A DNA stretch of 64,000 nt from Olivibacter domesticus (GCF_900109575.1 NZ_FOAF01000001.1:963662-1027661); one strand, 5' to 3'. Counted from the stretch's first letter, positions 43,367-53,071 are shown. Program-made: numbers and translations. Notes: a model not told the origin generated them from the sequence alone.

Positions 43367-44650
43367 TTAATTTTCTAATAGATCCTGATGTATGATTGAC
43401 CTTAACGTCTCAAAAGTAGTTTTAATAAAAACGTTTGCTTCCTTTTCTGCCATTATTGCCTCATTAGACATAAATGTTAAGTCCAGAATACCTTTATAAG
43501 AACTAATCACAATTGTATTGGGGTTGCGCCATGGAAATGACACTGACGGACTATAAATAGATTGTACCTCAAACGTATTAAATGTTTCTTGTATAGCTAA
43601 ACTGCCCATATTAGAAAATGTAAAATCATGTGTACCATCTTTCGTAAGAAGGTGGTTTATAAGCTTCGGAACTATTTTTTGAAATCCCTCGCTCATTTCT
43701 AGAATTTCAGCAATATTGATCTTTTTGATTCCACGGTTGATTTCTTCTTTCATTTTTTTAGCTGATGGCCAAATAGCATCTAAATTCCTTTTGTCTAAGT
43801 TCAATTCAATAATTGGAGCAAAAGCAAAAAGTTGATCTTCTTCTATGTCAGTTAAAAATTTTCGTATATCAATTGGACATATTAATTTCCCTTTAAATTT
43901 CTCAGGAAAGAGATTAAAGTACGTCTTTAGTAAAGATACACCCACTACCGTATACAATGAAGCACCTTGTGATTTACACAACCTAAGTATTTTTTTTGTC
44001 TCCCCAGCTTCTAAACGGTGATGTATCATGTAAGACAATTCCGGTTTTAATAATTTTTTTTGATTTACTTTGCTCGGTAACAAAATATTCGCCAGTCCCT
44101 TACCAACATAACCTTTAAGGGATAAATTCAATTTTTTCCAGCCAGAAAGTGCTATAGGAGAAGATAACTTTTCTATGAACGGCTGGCCTTCCAAATGGTG
44201 TTGTGGATCATCAATAAGTAAGAGTAATTCTCTTAAAAGAGTAGTCATGCTTGTTCCATCAGCAATGCAATGGGGGCAAACGAGTATAATTTCAGAAATC
44301 TCATCTCCTTTCACCCAAATAAGTCTTGCCAAAGGTCCGCTGACCACATCGAAAAATGATTGCCATTGCATTTTAGAAATAATCTGCCAGTACGCATCAT
44401 CCTTTCTTTTATGTTCGATTATTGGAATAGGTTCAATCTCATTTTTAAGCATGAAATAGGGTTTCGTGTCCTGTTCGCAAACGATCGATCTTAAAAGAGG
44501 ATGTTTTTTCTGAAGTTTTTCTAAGGCCGCACTAAGTATAGGTCGGGATAATTCTCCTCTAATGCTTACAGTAAATAAACAATTGACGGATTGATGTTTA
44601 CCGACATACATTATTCGCTCACCAACAGAAAGTGCTCTTTGCTTCGTCAT
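43367..44650 (-). CDS. Condensation-superfamily acyltransferase (PapA-like), second copy
   Basis: This 427-residue CoA-dependent acyltransferase fold resembles PapA5 and NRPS condensation domains. The active-site motif reads PHCIADG (catalytic His127, structural Asp131): the first His of HHxxxDG is Pro, but the catalytic one is kept. A C-terminal DFTFSNMGS and LDLTFMSNEAIM correspond to the DFGWG-like and late motifs of the superfamily. Such enzymes transfer acyl chains from carrier proteins or CoA to hydroxyls. It is the likely partner or paralogue of the next gene upstream, six bases away, and suggests that two different hydroxyls, or two acyl donors, are used. Confidence 0.82.
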   Translation of the reverse strand: MTKQRALSVGERIMYVGKHQSVNCLFTVSIRGELSRPILSAALEKLQKKHPLLRSIVCEQDTKPYFMLKNEIEPIPIIEHKRKDDAYWQIISKMQWQSFFDVVSGPLARLIWVKGDEISEIILVCPHCIADGTSMTTLLRELLLLIDDPQHHLEGQPFIEKLSSPIALSGWKKLNLSLKGYVGKGLANILLPSKVNQKKLLKPELSYMIHHRLEAGETKKILRLCKSQGASLYTVVGVSLLKTYFNLFPEKFKGKLICPIDIRKFLTDIEEDQLFAFAPIIELNLDKRNLDAIWPSAKKMKEEINRGIKKINIAEILEMSEGFQKIVPKLINHLLTKDGTHDFTFSNMGSLAIQETFNTFEVQSIYSPSVSFPWRNPNTIVISSYKGILDLTFMSNEAIMAEKEANVFIKTTFETLRSIIHQDLLEN

Positions 44651-44656
44651 CGTTAT

Positions 44657-45943
44657 TTATTTATCTGTTAGTAACTCGATTTTTTCATGCAAATAATCTA
44701 TTAATTCTACTGCTTTATTTTGGGGAAGAAAGGCTTCATTCGACACAAACGAGAAGTCTAATTTGTCCCTAAAGGTCGAGCAAATTAGCGTGGATGGGTT
44801 TGCAAAAGGACCTATAACCATTGGGCTAAAAACAGTATCAATCTCAAACTTACCATATTTTTCCTTTAAGGGAATTTTTCCGATATTAGAAAACATCATA
44901 TCATTACCAACTTTACCATAAGTAAGCATGTTTAACATATTTGGTAAGGCACTGTGCAACCGCTCAAATGTCATTAAAAATTCGTAGGGACGTAATTTTT
45001 TTGTTTGCCTGTCAACGGTTGTTTGCAATACGGTAGCTTCTTTCCAAAAATCTTGCTCTTTTTTGCCATCACGACTTAGTGTTAATACCAAGCCAAATGA
45101 AAATAGTTGATCATTGGTTATCTGTGTTGCAAATCTTCTAATATCAACCGGACAAGAAATTTTATTTTTTGCATGATTCCCTTGTACATGTTGATATGCC
45201 TTCAACATCAGAAGTCCCGTGGCCGTATTTACAGTGGTTGATGCTTCTTTGCATTTTTTTATCCATCTATCCGTCAATTCTAAAGGTAATTTTCTATGAA
45301 TAATATAATCATCCAATCGCGATAGTCGTAATTTATTTTTTGAGATAAATGGTGCAGAAACGGTAAGGGCAGATTTTACAAGAGCTGCTAAGATAGTCGT
45401 TTTTAAGTGCACCTTCTTTTGCTTCAATATGTCTTTGGGTACAATATCCTTATAATCAAGTAGGCGATCGTGTCTTCCAATAGAAACCCCTGGTTCCTTT
45501 AATATTTCCAATAGTTCATGGAGCAAGAGCACTCCCCCACCACCATCGCAGATGCAGTGGTGAAAGGTGATAATTAAATCAAACATTCCCTCAGTATTCA
45601 AACAAACAGCTTGTATAAGTGGACCGTTTTCTAAATCAAAATGGTGTCTTAAGCCAAGTAGTGATTGCTCTTGCCATTCATGTTCATGTTTCCAAGGAAG
45701 GAAGCTCACCGGTATTGGCTTGATTTCTGTTGGTATAAAAAAATACGGCCTTTTCTCTTTTATATCAGCTATTGCTATTTGCAACTGCGGATGTTTCCTT
45801 TGGATCTTGCTAAATGCGTTTGAAAGTTCTATTGAATTTACTTGGCCTTTAATTCGTATGGAAAATACACCGTTAAAGGGTTGGCTGCCATCGCCAGCTA
45901 ATGTCCGTTCTAAAAAAAGAAGGGGTCTCTCTTTTCGCTGCAT
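44657..45943 (-). CDS. Condensation-superfamily acyltransferase (PapA-like), first copy
   Basis: This 428-residue paralogue of the next gene has the complete motif FHHCICDGG (His129, Asp133). Architecture is the same: an N-terminal half opening with LFLERTLAG and ending in the HHxxxDG loop, and a C-terminal half with DMMFSNIGKIP and LDFSFVSNEAFL. The family esterifies alcohols, as mycobacterial PapA5 does with phthiocerol; here the acceptor is more likely a sugar or lipid hydroxyl, given the two glycosyltransferases upstream. It is soluble, with no signal peptide. A gap of only 22 bases follows the glycosyltransferase. Confidence 0.83.
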   Translation of the reverse strand: MQRKERPLLFLERTLAGDGSQPFNGVFSIRIKGQVNSIELSNAFSKIQRKHPQLQIAIADIKEKRPYFFIPTEIKPIPVSFLPWKHEHEWQEQSLLGLRHHFDLENGPLIQAVCLNTEGMFDLIITFHHCICDGGGGVLLLHELLEILKEPGVSIGRHDRLLDYKDIVPKDILKQKKVHLKTTILAALVKSALTVSAPFISKNKLRLSRLDDYIIHRKLPLELTDRWIKKCKEASTTVNTATGLLMLKAYQHVQGNHAKNKISCPVDIRRFATQITNDQLFSFGLVLTLSRDGKKEQDFWKEATVLQTTVDRQTKKLRPYEFLMTFERLHSALPNMLNMLTYGKVGNDMMFSNIGKIPLKEKYGKFEIDTVFSPMVIGPFANPSTLICSTFRDKLDFSFVSNEAFLPQNKAVELIDYLHEKIELLTDK

Positions 45944-45965
45944 TTTTTTCTATTATAATTACTCG

Positions 45966-47156
45966 TTAAACGGCAATTGCATTATGGGTCATTTCCTCCA
46001 ATAATGACGCTGCTTTATCATTACCCCCAGCTTCTCTGAAGGTTTTGTTTACATAGGCCACACCTCTTTTATAAGTTGGTTGTTCAATTAGATCCCAAAC
46101 TGTTTTCTTTAATTCATCCAAACGCATACGCTTATACCTTATTTTTCGACCACAACCTGACTTTTCAACTAAATCAGCCGTATGAAAATGATCATACGCA
46201 ATGGGAGTTATAAGAAGCGGTAATTCGTTTAAAATTGCGTCATTAACTGTGTTAAAACCTCCGTGACATATTACAATATCCATCTTTTCCATCACCTTAG
46301 TTTGCGGTACAAAACCTTGGACTATAAAATTTGATGGCCAGCTCTCAATAATGGCTGGATCTGTTGCCGCAACAATTGTTAATGGTTCATCTTTAAAGGC
46401 CTCTATAAGCTTTTCAAAGAATTCCTTCCTAATATTTTCCAGTAAGGTGCCCAAGGATACAAATACTCTCGGGCGATTGCTATTTTCTAATTTCTGCCAA
46501 TCAAAACCAACTTTATTTGGTCTACCTTTAACTGGGCCAACAAACTGCATATGAGATTCCGAATCTTTTATAGCTGCAAAATATTGAGAGGTGAAAACAA
46601 TATTTAACTGCTTAGAATGAAAAATCAATTCGTTAGTATGTACATCTAAGTCCTTTTGTAAATTAAACATAAGTTGTTGCTGCCACTCCCAAATTTTTGG
46701 AGAATTAATTGCATTCGCACCAAGGTCGGGTGGTACGGGAGTGGTGGTGACGTAAGGAATTCCCTTTTTATATGCGCATATTCCTCCTACAAAGGTTATA
46801 CAATCACTGATTATCAAATCTGGTTTAAAATCATCTATTACCGCATTTACACCGTCATGCATGATTTTACAAAACGGAATATAGGTCTCTTCCAATGCTA
46901 GTTTCCAGGTTTCAGCTCCAGAGAGTAAGGGGCCATTATCTTGTTTTTTCAGTATGTCGTCTATCTGCTTTTTATGATTATTCCAATAAGACGAAGGAAC
47001 AACAAATTTTCCACCAGCCGGAACTTGATCCTCTTTTATCTTAAGCAAAGATACCCATTGCACCTCATGACCTCTTTCTAACAGAGTTGCTCCTACACTT
47101 AAAGTCGGACTAACATGCCCGAAAAAGGGGGGCACAACAAATAAAAATTTAGCCAT
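45966..47156 (-). CDS. GT-B glycosyltransferase, MGT/UGT (GT1-like) family, second copy
   Basis: This 396-residue NDP-sugar glycosyltransferase has an N-terminal acceptor domain starting MAKFLFVVPPFFGHVSPTLS, the typical GT1 glycine/His opening. The C-terminal donor domain contains VICHGGFNTVNDAILNELPL and ITPIAYDHFHTADLV, matching the HGG-x-T-E-like donor motif and the PxxxDQ-like end. Similar enzymes glycosylate macrolides, carotenoids and sterols, that is, hydrophobic alcohols. It follows its paralogue by 10 bases. Two copies suggest a disaccharide or two sites on the acceptor. Confidence 0.9.
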   Translation of the reverse strand: MAKFLFVVPPFFGHVSPTLSVGATLLERGHEVQWVSLLKIKEDQVPAGGKFVVPSSYWNNHKKQIDDILKKQDNGPLLSGAETWKLALEETYIPFCKIMHDGVNAVIDDFKPDLIISDCITFVGGICAYKKGIPYVTTTPVPPDLGANAINSPKIWEWQQQLMFNLQKDLDVHTNELIFHSKQLNIVFTSQYFAAIKDSESHMQFVGPVKGRPNKVGFDWQKLENSNRPRVFVSLGTLLENIRKEFFEKLIEAFKDEPLTIVAATDPAIIESWPSNFIVQGFVPQTKVMEKMDIVICHGGFNTVNDAILNELPLLITPIAYDHFHTADLVEKSGCGRKIRYKRMRLDELKKTVWDLIEQPTYKRGVAYVNKTFREAGGNDKAASLLEEMTHNAIAV

Positions 47157-47166
47157 TTTTTATAAA

Positions 47167-48378
47167 TTATATTGTATTCTTGTTATTGTAAATATTATTA
47201 AGAGCCAAGTCTTCCAACAATCTTACAGCATAGCCAACGCCACCTGCTTGTTCAAATGAACGACGAAGCTTTTGAGCTGCCAATCGATAATTAGATTCAA
47301 ATAAAACAGATTGTAAAGAACTTAAAAGATGGTGCGCTTTAAACCGTCTGTAATTCAATCGTAAGCCAGCTCCAGTGGCGACAACTCTTCCTGCAACATA
47401 TGATTGATCATAAGCAATTGGAATAACAACCAACGGAATGCCGTTATTTAAAGTCTCACAAACGGTATTATGCCCACCGTGGCAAATAACAGCATCAAAA
47501 AACGGTAATAAATCCAATTGAGGAATTTTCTTTGATACCATAAAATTGGAAGGCCATTGATCAAATAGACTTGGATCGGAAACTACCACTACTCCTAAAT
47601 CCTGGTTGCCGAATGCCTCTATAACTTTCGAGAAAAAGTCACGCTTAAAAGAATGATCGAAAGTTGTTCCTATAGAAACCAAAATTTTATGTGCATAAGG
47701 CATTGCGTGGAAATATTCCCAATTAAAGTCGAACGCAGTTGGGCGATTTAGCGTGGACAAACCAATAAATTTATAATTTCCATTGAGTTCCATTTCACCA
47801 AAAAAATCCAACGATGTGTAAACAAGGGTTAAATCGTTCGAACAGGCTACGGATGTTTCCATTGCTAGTCCTAACTCGTATTGAAGCTTTATAATTTGAT
47901 TATCCTCCCAAGCTGATACACCTGGCAAATCTTGCTGCATTTTTATAGCAGCCGGTGCTGTCACTGATGTCGCATACTTTATTTGCTGCTGCTTAGCAAC
48001 TATTGCTCCGCTAAAAAGCTGTTGGTCGTTAATAATGACATCGGGGTTAAAAGAACCAACACAACTGTTAATGTGCTCATACATATACCTATTTAGCGGT
48101 ATTAACACCTCTTCATATAAAAATCTTACACTTTCTATTCCTGTTACATTCTTACTTGAAATTTGGTTCTGATAAGCTTCATGTTCATTTTTATTGACAT
48201 CCAGTTCTTTATGCGTTATACAAAAAAACACACCGCCAACCGGAAGGAGCTTTTCCAAATTAGCGTCTACGCTGAGCCAAGCCACCTCATGCCCACCTAA
48301 TAATAAAGCCTTTCCTAAACTTAATGTCGGGTTTACATGACCCGAAAGCGGGGGAACAACAAATAAAAACCTGCTCAA
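47167..48378 (-). CDS. GT-B glycosyltransferase, MGT/UGT (GT1-like) family, first copy
   Basis: This 403-residue paralogue of the next gene begins MSRFLFVVPPLSGHVNPTLS. The donor motif reads AVICHGGHNTVCETLNNGIP, followed by VVIPIAYDQSYVAGRVVATG. Its start overlaps the hydrolase stop by four bases (ATGA), showing translational coupling. The hydrophobic acceptor pocket of the family fits a lipid alcohol; the sugar donor cannot be predicted. There is no signal peptide, so glycosylation occurs on the cytoplasmic face. Confidence 0.9.
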   Translation of the reverse strand: MSRFLFVVPPLSGHVNPTLSLGKALLLGGHEVAWLSVDANLEKLLPVGGVFFCITHKELDVNKNEHEAYQNQISSKNVTGIESVRFLYEEVLIPLNRYMYEHINSCVGSFNPDVIINDQQLFSGAIVAKQQQIKYATSVTAPAAIKMQQDLPGVSAWEDNQIIKLQYELGLAMETSVACSNDLTLVYTSLDFFGEMELNGNYKFIGLSTLNRPTAFDFNWEYFHAMPYAHKILVSIGTTFDHSFKRDFFSKVIEAFGNQDLGVVVVSDPSLFDQWPSNFMVSKKIPQLDLLPFFDAVICHGGHNTVCETLNNGIPLVVIPIAYDQSYVAGRVVATGAGLRLNYRRFKAHHLLSSLQSVLFESNYRLAAQKLRRSFEQAGGVGYAVRLLEDLALNNIYNNKNTI

Positions 48379-49151
48379 AACAATACTTTTTCTTTAGTTA
48401 AAAACTCAATTAATGTTTCGGCTACTATTTCTGGATGCTGTATGGGTAAATTATGATCACCTTCAAGTGTTTTTAATTGTGATTCAATAATTTTGGACGA
48501 CAAAATTTCTCCCGATTCCAGACAATTAGATGCTAAACCATACAAGAGAAGTGTTTCATGATTAATTATATTAAACGGTGCATCTTCAAAAAAAGCCATT
48601 TCACATTCCATATCGTTCTTAATACTTGTGTTATTAAAAAGATACGTATACATACGATGATTTTTCTCTAGTTGTCGCCTCCCCATGTTAATCTTCGTCG
48701 TATCCGTAAAATTCTGAATATAGTTTTCGAGAAATTCTTTACTATACACATCAATTAAATCCATGGCTTTACGATCGCCAGGATTTGGGGCTTCAATTAC
48801 ACACAATTTTTCTATCCGCTCAGGACAGCTCATACAAGTATTTAACGAAACTAATCCACCAAAGCTATAGCCCACAAGATGCACTTTATCTAAGTTTAAC
48901 TGATCCAGTAATTGAATTAAATCGTCTGTCATATGTGAAAATCGATACCCACTTTCCGCCCGGGCCGAAAGACCATGGCTTTTAAGATCATACATGACTA
49001 CATGAAATCTTTTAGCTAAGATTGGTGCTATTTTAAAATAGTAAACAGAAAGGTTGCTAAACATGCCGTGTACCAGCACTAAAGTATCAGAAGCTCCTTT
49101 GTTTAATTCCTGGATATGTACACTTCTATTATGTATATCTATGTAGGGCAT
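48375..49151 (-). CDS. Alpha/beta hydrolase, first gene of the glycolipid operon
   Basis: This 258-residue alpha/beta hydrolase has the oxyanion HGMFS region (LVHGMFSNLS), the nucleophile elbow GYSFGG with Ser96 and the terminal His in LEGDHNLP. It lacks a signal peptide. As the first gene of an operon with glycosyltransferases and acyltransferases, it could release an acyl chain from a carrier (thioesterase role), trim esters or hydrolyse a precursor; the choice is open. The intergenic region to the divergent yccF-like gene (about 220 bases) must hold the operon promoter, but I see no consensus match. Confidence 0.88.
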   Translation of the reverse strand: MPYIDIHNRSVHIQELNKGASDTLVLVHGMFSNLSVYYFKIAPILAKRFHVVMYDLKSHGLSARAESGYRFSHMTDDLIQLLDQLNLDKVHLVGYSFGGLVSLNTCMSCPERIEKLCVIEAPNPGDRKAMDLIDVYSKEFLENYIQNFTDTTKINMGRRQLEKNHRMYTYLFNNTSIKNDMECEMAFFEDAPFNIINHETLLLYGLASNCLESGEILSSKIIESQLKTLEGDHNLPIQHPEIVAETLIEFLTKEKVLF

Positions 49152-49371
49152 CGGCTATGTAATTATTAAAAATGTTTAACCGTTGACTAAAAAAAGTCAT
49201 TGATCATCGAAAGGCTAAAATACGTTCTTTGATATTTTAAGACACGAAAGACAAGTAAAGCATTTTGTTCACTTTTTTTTACGCATCTAACCCTGTCCAA
49301 TAATTAATACTGTAACAATTTTTTAAATTGTGCATCTTTGTTAAGAACAACATTTTAAAAACTATTAAAGG

Positions 49372-49746
49372 ATGAATTTTTTAGGGAATATAATATGGTT
49401 AATTTTTGGTGGATTTCTTGCTGCTTTGGGTTATTTCATAGGAGGCCTTGTCTTGTGTGTAACTATTGTTGGAATTCCTTTTGGAATCCAATGTTTTAAG
49501 TTAGCGGGTCTCATGTTGTTTCCCTTTGGAAAAAGAGTTGTCAATACAGCCGGTGCATCGGGGTGCTTTAACTTGTTCGCTAATATTATCTGGATTTTCT
49601 GTGGAGGAATATATACAGCTTTGAATCATCTTTTTTGGGCAGTATTGCTCTCTATTACAATTGTAGGTATACCATTTGCTAAACAGCATCTCAAATTGCT
49701 CGAAATATCATTAATACCATTTGGTAAAAAAGTTATTGAGAACTGA
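49372..49746 (+). CDS. YccF domain membrane protein
   Basis: This 124-residue protein carries two copies of the YccF (DUF307) module, NIIWLIFGGFLAALGYFIGG and NIIWIFCGGIYTALNHLFWA. Each is followed by VTIVGIPFG or ITIVGIPFA and a KxGKxVxN-type end. It has about four membrane segments. The function of the family is unknown. It is monocistronic and divergent from the glycolipid operon. Confidence 0.9.
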   Translation: MNFLGNIIWLIFGGFLAALGYFIGGLVLCVTIVGIPFGIQCFKLAGLMLFPFGKRVVNTAGASGCFNLFANIIWIFCGGIYTALNHLFWAVLLSITIVGIPFAKQHLKLLEISLIPFGKKVIEN

Positions 49747-49774
49747 GATAATACCTATCAAAAAACGTCTACTG

Positions 49775-50296
49775 TTAGGGATTCTTTAGGTATTGCGATT
49801 GACCAGGCAGTATAACAGCTCTTCTATAAACAATATCTAAATAAGTCAGTATTCTTCTTGAATAGCTATGTAGTTCATTTTTGTGGTGATTAATGCCATT
49901 ACGCAGCATAACAAAAGTTAATAGCCAGCCACCTATTGCAATCGTTGATGGTATGAGTTTCATCCCGCCTAAATAAAAAACGTATGTGGTAAATACAAGT
50001 AAGAAAGACAAAAGCGCCAAAGACCAGTTTCTTATGAATTTTTTAGTAAAAGGTTCTATTGTGCATTTAATAGTTGTTCCATTATCTGCGGCTGAAAGTC
50101 TAAAATTCACGACCCCCTCCCCTCTGAAACTCTCAAATATAGAGGGATTTCTTTCCACTCTTATGCAATCTTGATGTATACTAAATTTTCCTTGATGGTC
50201 CTGCCCTACTTTCTCACATATACTATCAAAAACATCTTCCAAAGATAACTCTGTATATACCTCATAATAATACTGTAACTTGTTTAGATTTCTCAC
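49775..50296 (-). CDS. Hypothetical membrane protein, 173 aa
   Basis: The soluble N-terminal part has short beta segments (KFSIHQDCIRVERNPSIFES, then NFRLSAADNGTTIKCTIEPF). Two adjacent helices follow (about residues 91-108 and 116-131), then a charged tail. The soluble part recalls small-lipid-binding or polyketide-cyclase-like folds, but this is not firm. It is convergent with the YccF-like gene and 224 bases from the next start. No function is proposed. Confidence 0.6.
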   Translation of the reverse strand: MRNLNKLQYYYEVYTELSLEDVFDSICEKVGQDHQGKFSIHQDCIRVERNPSIFESFRGEGVVNFRLSAADNGTTIKCTIEPFTKKFIRNWSLALLSFLLVFTTYVFYLGGMKLIPSTIAIGGWLLTFVMLRNGINHHKNELHSYSRRILTYLDIVYRRAVILPGQSQYLKNP

Positions 50297-50520
50297 GGTC
50301 TAATTGTTGTAAATGTTCAATCGATAGGACAATAAAATTACGTTCTCACTATATATAGCTAATGTAAATAAGTAAATTTAATTTCACAAATTTTTAGAGA
50401 AAATATGTAAAATTACGTGCAACTCTGAAATATTCCTTGAAATATTTCACAAATCTAAAAAAGAATTTTTGGCCCTATAAGTCAATTAGGAATTCGGGAA
50501 AGAAAAGACTAATTACAAGT

Positions 50521-51750
50521 CTATCGAGCACTACTTTTTTTAAAACTACGAATCGCTAAGAATGCGCTAATAAGCATTAAAATAGCCGCAATATAATATG
50601 GTGCCGCTGGTAGGTATATAGGTGCTTTACCACTTGTAAAAAAATAAAAGATATAAGTCATGAACCATGGGCCAAAGATAGAACTGAGACTCATCAAACT
50701 TGTCAATCCACCCTGAAGTTCACCTTGTTCGTTTGCAGGCACTTCATTTGTCATCACTCCTTGGAGCGCGGGACCCGCAATACCCCCTAAAGAATAAGGA
50801 ATCATATAGGCAAACATCATCCAACTTTGGTTGGCGAGTCCAAACAATAACATACCAATTGAATATAAAATGAGTCCAACCCATATACTTCTTTCTTGAC
50901 CTATTTTAGGAATAACCACTCTAATTAAACCTCCCTGAACTAATGCTATTAACAAGCCTATAAATCCAAGCGAATAACCTACAAGATCTTCATCCCAATT
51001 AAATTTTTGCATTGTATAAAATGTCCATACACTCTGTACCGCGTGCCCTGCAAAATAAACAACAAATAAACATATAGCTAATCCTATTACTGCTGGATAT
51101 TTTTTTAGTTGAACCAATGTGCCTAGCGGGTTAGAACGTTTCCAACTAAAGGGGCGTCTATGTTCCTTAGCCAAAGATTCTGGAAGAATGAAAAAACCAT
51201 AGGCAGCATTTAAAAGAGCTAGTGCTGCTGCAGCATAAAAGGGATAATGGACATCCATTTTCCCTAAAACACCCCCTATCACAGGGCCAATAATAAACCC
51301 TAGTCCAAAAGCTACTCCTATCATTCCGAAATTCTGCGATCTCTTTTCTGGGCTGCTTACATCAGCTATGTAAGCAGAAGCAGTGGTAAAGCTAGCTCCA
51401 GTAATACCTGCAATAACCCGCCCAATAAATAACCATCCAATACTTGGCGCAAATGCTAAAAAAAGATAATCAATGCCAAACCCTAATAAAGAGAACAACA
51501 GTACAGGTCGGCGACCATATTTGTCACTTAAGTTACCCACTAAAGGAGAAAATAAGAACTGCATAACAGCATATGCAACAAGAAGTAAACCTGAGATTCT
51601 AGAAGCATCACTTATATTTCCATGAATCAGTCCTTCAATTAATTTAGGAAAGACCGGAATTATAATGGCCAGACCAATAACATCAATAAGTAAAGTGATA
51701 AAAATAAATCCTAATGCTGCCGGTTTTTTGCTGCTGTTCGTTTGATTCAT
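50521..51750 (-). CDS. Tet/TCR-type MFS drug exporter (DHA1)
   Basis: This 409-residue, 12-TM antiporter has the TetA family pattern. TM1 reads [20 protein letters not shown]; motif A is [20 protein letters not shown]; motif C is [20 protein letters not shown]. Homologues annotated as tetracycline resistance MFS are common chromosomal genes in this group and often do not confer resistance. There is no TetR-type regulator beside it. It is monocistronic. Confidence 0.9.
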   Translation of the reverse strand: MNQTNSSKKPAALGFIFITLLIDVIGLAIIIPVFPKLIEGLIHGNISDASRISGLLLVAYAVMQFLFSPLVGNLSDKYGRRPVLLFSLLGFGIDYLFLAFAPSIGWLFIGRVIAGITGASFTTASAYIADVSSPEKRSQNFGMIGVAFGLGFIIGPVIGGVLGKMDVHYPFYAAAALALLNAAYGFFILPESLAKEHRRPFSWKRSNPLGTLVQLKKYPAVIGLAICLFVVYFAGHAVQSVWTFYTMQKFNWDEDLVGYSLGFIGLLIALVQGGLIRVVIPKIGQERSIWVGLILYSIGMLLFGLANQSWMMFAYMIPYSLGGIAGPALQGVMTNEVPANEQGELQGGLTSLMSLSSIFGPWFMTYIFYFFTSGKAPIYLPAAPYYIAAILMLISAFLAIRSFKKSSAR

Positions 51751-51964
51751 ATCTTAAAAAATCTATCTGCAAAGAAAGCATATAGATTTAATTTTTCTTA
51801 AAAAACAAAGAAATTTTGAACAATTAGAAGTCATGATTATTTAGGAAAGTCCAAAGGTCAATTGACTATCAAGTCCTCATTATCGTAAATAACGGCGAGA
51901 CTAGCATATTTTGGCTTACCAAAAGACGATTCTTATTTAAAATTATTGGTAAATAACAAGTTAT

Positions 51965-52264
51965 TTACCTCTTTCTAAACTTAAACGGATGCTCCCCTTG
52001 GTTCGAAAGAAAAGAGAAAACTTCTTCCTTAGAATAGACTATTTTTCCTTTTTTTGTGCCATAATTGATTGCAGCTGATGTTATGTGTGAGGGGTCAATA
52101 TGACCGCCACAATTTTTTGGATAGTGCTCTTCAATACCTATCCATGGTTTATCTTTGTGAATATAATATCGTATAACAATATAATCGTAATTATTTGTTA
52201 ATACGGGACCTTCAGAATCCTCAAAACCTAATTCTAAAAGATCATTTCTGTTAATCGTTGCCAT
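51965..52264 (-). CDS. Hypothetical protein, 99 aa
   Basis: This small soluble protein (MATINRNDLLELGFEDSEGP, ending in a basic HPFKFRKR) is probably alpha/beta, with no membrane segment or recognised motif. It resembles short conserved Bacteroidota proteins that often sit singly between genes. It is separated from its neighbours by more than 180 bases on both sides. Confidence 0.6.
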   Translation of the reverse strand: MATINRNDLLELGFEDSEGPVLTNNYDYIVIRYYIHKDKPWIGIEEHYPKNCGGHIDPSHITSAAINYGTKKGKIVYSKEEVFSFLSNQGEHPFKFRKR

Positions 52265-52449
52265 AATACGCTCTATTAAATATCTCTCGCACAGTTGTAT
52301 TATAATAACAGATTCATCTATATGTTTGTTCTGTCTAAACGATAAATAGCTTTACCAAGAATGCATTTTCAAAACAGATGTAATGTTTAAATACGGGATT
52401 CAAATCGTACCTATTCTGTACATGTAGCACTATCCGTACATTTATTGAA

Positions 52450-52545
52450 TTATCTTTTGTAGATAAACGTTAGCACAAAAATTAAGATAATGGCCATCAG
52501 CGTATAATCCAATGCTATAAATAAAGCAGTTGACAGCTTTTCCAT
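52450..52545 (-). CDS. Candidate 31-aa single-helix membrane microprotein
   Basis: An open frame from ATG at 52545 encodes MEKLSTALFIALDYTLMAII followed by LIFVLTFIYKR, a short acidic-to-neutral head, one hydrophobic helix and a positive end. It starts five bases after the stop of the GNAT gene on the same strand, so it could be translationally coupled. The composition is that of a real single-span peptide, but a frame this short can arise by chance. Confidence 0.35.
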   Translation of the reverse strand: MEKLSTALFIALDYTLMAIILIFVLTFIYKR

Positions 52546-52549
52546 TAAA

Positions 52550-53071
52550 TTAATATAATAAATTAGTAGTTCTCCTTGGAATATATTGCTGAAGGATCTT
52601 AGAATAAATTGTGTTTCCGCTGTTCTTTTTATCCTTTGCGAAACCTAATTTTTCCATGACACTAATCACGTGGTCGTTTATCGTATTTAATAAAATTTTC
52701 ACTTCATAAATACCATAGTAATACCTAGCCATTTCAAGCATTTGATTAAACGCGTCGAGCATAAGCCCTTTATCTCTATATTCAGGCAGCAAAGTACCGC
52801 CAACATATATTTCTTTTCTATTCTGTCCGCCTTTATAGATTTCACATGCCCCAACTATTACGGTGGGGGCCGATTTTAATCTGATTGTATACATGCATTT
52901 AGAAAGCCACAACAATCTTCTTGTAAAGTCCTCAGGCGATTCGTCATTAGCATACAAGTCTTTACAATAAGTGCCATATTGTTCAGGATAATCAAGCAAA
53001 TGACAAACTTCACGTGCATCACTTAGACATAGTTTTCTTAAAACTACACCTGCTTTCTTTTCATTTTCCAT
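52550..53071 (-). CDS. GNAT family N-acetyltransferase
   Basis: This 173-residue GNAT protein is counted from the ATG at 53071 (MENEKKAGVVLRKLCLSDAR). An in-frame TTG at 53113 would add 14 hydrophobic residues. The acetyl-CoA-binding loop region is YVGGTLLPEYRDKGLMLDAF, and IYEVKILLNTINDHVISVME, then KLGF, is the typical late motif, in the style of RimJ-like enzymes. The substrate is unknown. A possible microprotein follows directly. Confidence 0.85.
   Translation of the reverse strand: MENEKKAGVVLRKLCLSDAREVCHLLDYPEQYGTYCKDLYANDESPEDFTRRLLWLSKCMYTIRLKSAPTVIVGACEIYKGGQNRKEIYVGGTLLPEYRDKGLMLDAFNQMLEMARYYYGIYEVKILLNTINDHVISVMEKLGFAKDKKNSGNTIYSKILQQYIPRRTTNLLY

Noticed and set aside
45567-46004. 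A 145-codon plus-strand frame over the acyltransferase/glycosyltransferase junction
   Set aside because: Antisense shadow; it spans two real genes of the minus-strand operon and has no recognisable domain.
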